A model generated the notes under the pieces. It was not told the origin of the DNA and did no database searches. It saw nothing but the letters and a program-made list of their open reading frames with translations. Below are positions 63,079 to 64,000 of a stretch of DNA of 64,000 bases, piece after piece. Position numbers and translations under genes: made by a program. The stretch is from Microbacterium sp. Leaf151 (GTDB lineage: Bacteria > Actinomycetota > Actinomycetes > Actinomycetales > Microbacteriaceae), in contig NZ_LMOR01000002.1 of NCBI RefSeq assembly GCF_001424225.1, forward strand, positions 124,001 to 188,000, written 5' to 3'. Each line of letters starts with the position of its first letter. Within the stretch, counting starts at the first letter, position 1.

Positions 63079-64000
63079 ATGCTCGAACTCGATTTGACCG
63101 CCGACATCCAGGCGCTGCGCTCGACCTTCGCCGATATCCAGGCCGTGGTCGACGTCGACGCACTCACCGCAGACATCGCACGTCTCAGCGAAGAGGCCGG
63201 TGCCCCGAACCTCTGGGACGACGTCGACAACGCTCAGAAGGTCACCAGCCGGCTGAGCCACCGCCAGGCGGAGCTCAAGCGCGTGTCCGAGATCGAGCAG
63301 CGGCTCGACGACCTCGAGGTGCTCGTCGGGCTCGCGATCGAGATGGACGACGAAGAGTCGGCCGACGAAGCCCGTCGCGAACTCTCCTCCCTCAAAGACG
63401 TGATCGGTCAGCTCGAGGTGCAGACCCTCCTCGACGGCGAGTACGACCCGCGCTCCGCCGTCGTCACGATCCGCTCCGGCGCCGGCGGCGACGACGCCAC
63501 CGACTTCGCCGAGATGCTGCTGCGTATGTATCTGCGCTGGTGCGAGCGTCACAAGTACCCCGTGAAGGTGATGGACACCTCGTTCGCCGAGGGCGCGGGC
63601 ATCAAGTCTGCGACCTTCGAGGTCGACGTGCCCTACGCCTACGGCACGCTCTCCGTCGAGGCGGGCACTCACCGCCTCGCGCGGATCAGCCCGTTCGGCG
63701 GTGCCGACAAGCGTCAGACCAGCTTCGCGGCGGTCGAGGTCATCCCGGTCATGGAAGAAGCCGTCGAGGTCGATGTGCCCGAGGGTGACATCCGCGTCGA
63801 CGTGTTCCGGTCGTCGGGACCGGGCGGGCAGTCGGTGAACACGACCGACTCGGCCGTGCGCATCACGCACCTTCCCACGGGTCTCGTCGTGTCGATGCAG
63901 AACGAGAAGTCGCAGATCCAGAACCGTGCCGCCGCCATGCGCGTGCTGCAGACGCGCCTGCTCCTGCTCAAGCGCGAAGAAGAGGCCGCCAAGAAGAAGG
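63079..64000 (+). CDS. prfB: Peptide chain release factor 2 (partial, runs off the right edge)
   Basis: The first 307 residues of RF2, which ends translation at UGA and [27 protein letters not shown] starts a helical N-terminal domain. The stop-reading tripeptide is SPF in RISPFGGAD, the mark of RF2 over RF1, and the catalytic GGQ is at residues 249-251 ([15 protein letters not shown]). The frame is open from the ATG with no in-frame TGA near codon 25, so the programmed frameshift used for autoregulation in many bacteria is absent. The start follows TAGGCT by nine bases. The 3' end lies beyond 64000. Confidence 0.96.
   Translation, partial: MLELDLTADIQALRSTFADIQAVVDVDALTADIARLSEEAGAPNLWDDVDNAQKVTSRLSHRQAELKRVSEIEQRLDDLEVLVGLAIEMDDEESADEARRELSSLKDVIGQLEVQTLLDGEYDPRSAVVTIRSGAGGDDATDFAEMLLRMYLRWCERHKYPVKVMDTSFAEGAGIKSATFEVDVPYAYGTLSVEAGTHRLARISPFGGADKRQTSFAAVEVIPVMEEAVEVDVPEGDIRVDVFRSSGPGGQSVNTTDSAVRITHLPTGLVVSMQNEKSQIQNRAAAMRVLQTRLLLLKREEEAAKKK

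Noticed and set aside
63054..63788. A 244-codon plus-strand frame overlapping prfB
   Set aside because: It is the +2 shadow of prfB, Arg-rich, while the prfB frame has all RF2 motifs.

Overview
The window looks like about 64 kb of chromosome from a high-GC Gram-positive actinobacterium of the family Microbacteriaceae, most likely Microbacterium or a close relative. The evidence is the roughly 70% GC content, frequent GTG/TTG starts, genes with start-stop overlaps of 1-4 bases, TANNNT boxes placed 6-9 bases before start codons (leaderless transcripts), a C50-carotenoid cluster with split cyclase subunits, and actinobacterial families (UPF0182, DUF2342 metalloprotease, DUF3039, three-domain LigD). 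I see no phage, transposase, integrase or CRISPR array. The genus is an inference.

Layout. (1) 1-6.1 kb: the tail of an unidentified gene, a strong hairpin, a DUF2342 zinc metalloprotease, a YlbL-type PDZ/Lon-like protease and a large UPF0182 membrane protein. (2) 6.1-12.6 kb: a pair of 62-base palindromic repeats, then a tightly coupled operon idi-crtE-crtB-crtI-crtYe-crtYf-crtEb read leftward. A divergent MarR regulator lies upstream with a palindrome between them. The enzymes should convert IPP/DMAPP through GGPP, phytoene and lycopene to a cyclic C50 carotenoid. (3) 12.6-15.3 kb: a SUMF-fold protein without the catalytic cysteines, a small zinc-finger-like protein, an SMP-30 lactonase-like protein and a cupin.

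(4) 15.4-31.7 kb: a surface/exopolysaccharide locus. It has an LAVTG sortase-type surface protein, a DUF4012 protein, a one-piece tyrosine autokinase (Wzc/CpsCD type), its probable phosphatase, a CPBP protease, a Wzy-like polymerase, an O-acyltransferase, a Wzx-like flippase, three glycosyltransferases, a WcaF-like acetyltransferase, and Gmd/Fcl for GDP-L-fucose. The plan resembles a colanic-acid-type Wzx/Wzy system, but no priming phosphoglycosyltransferase is in the window. At its right edge is a second, 44-residue copy of the small zinc-finger family.

(5) 31.9-45 kb: initiator tRNA, a nitrilase-family amidohydrolase, an aminotransferase followed by a Trypco1-type protein, HtrA, an orphan maltokinase-like protein, an EcsC-like protein, and an ABC exporter whose ATPase carries a disordered N-terminal extension of about 490 residues. 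(6) 44.9-64 kb: housekeeping and mixed genes: pncB, murI-rph-rdgB, a glycosyltransferase, an APC permease, a CDF metal exporter, a non-homologous end-joining locus (ligD, a deaminase, ku), DedA, tRNA-Leu, an amidohydrolase, a quinone oxidoreductase, a secreted M28 peptidase, an MFS transporter, and prfB running off the right end.

Most genes belong to known families. The least explained items are the duplicated CX2C-X17-CX3H mini-protein family, the ABC ATPase with an H1-like and acidic tail, the 62-base repeat pair, and the 20-base inverted repeat near 31.98 kb.
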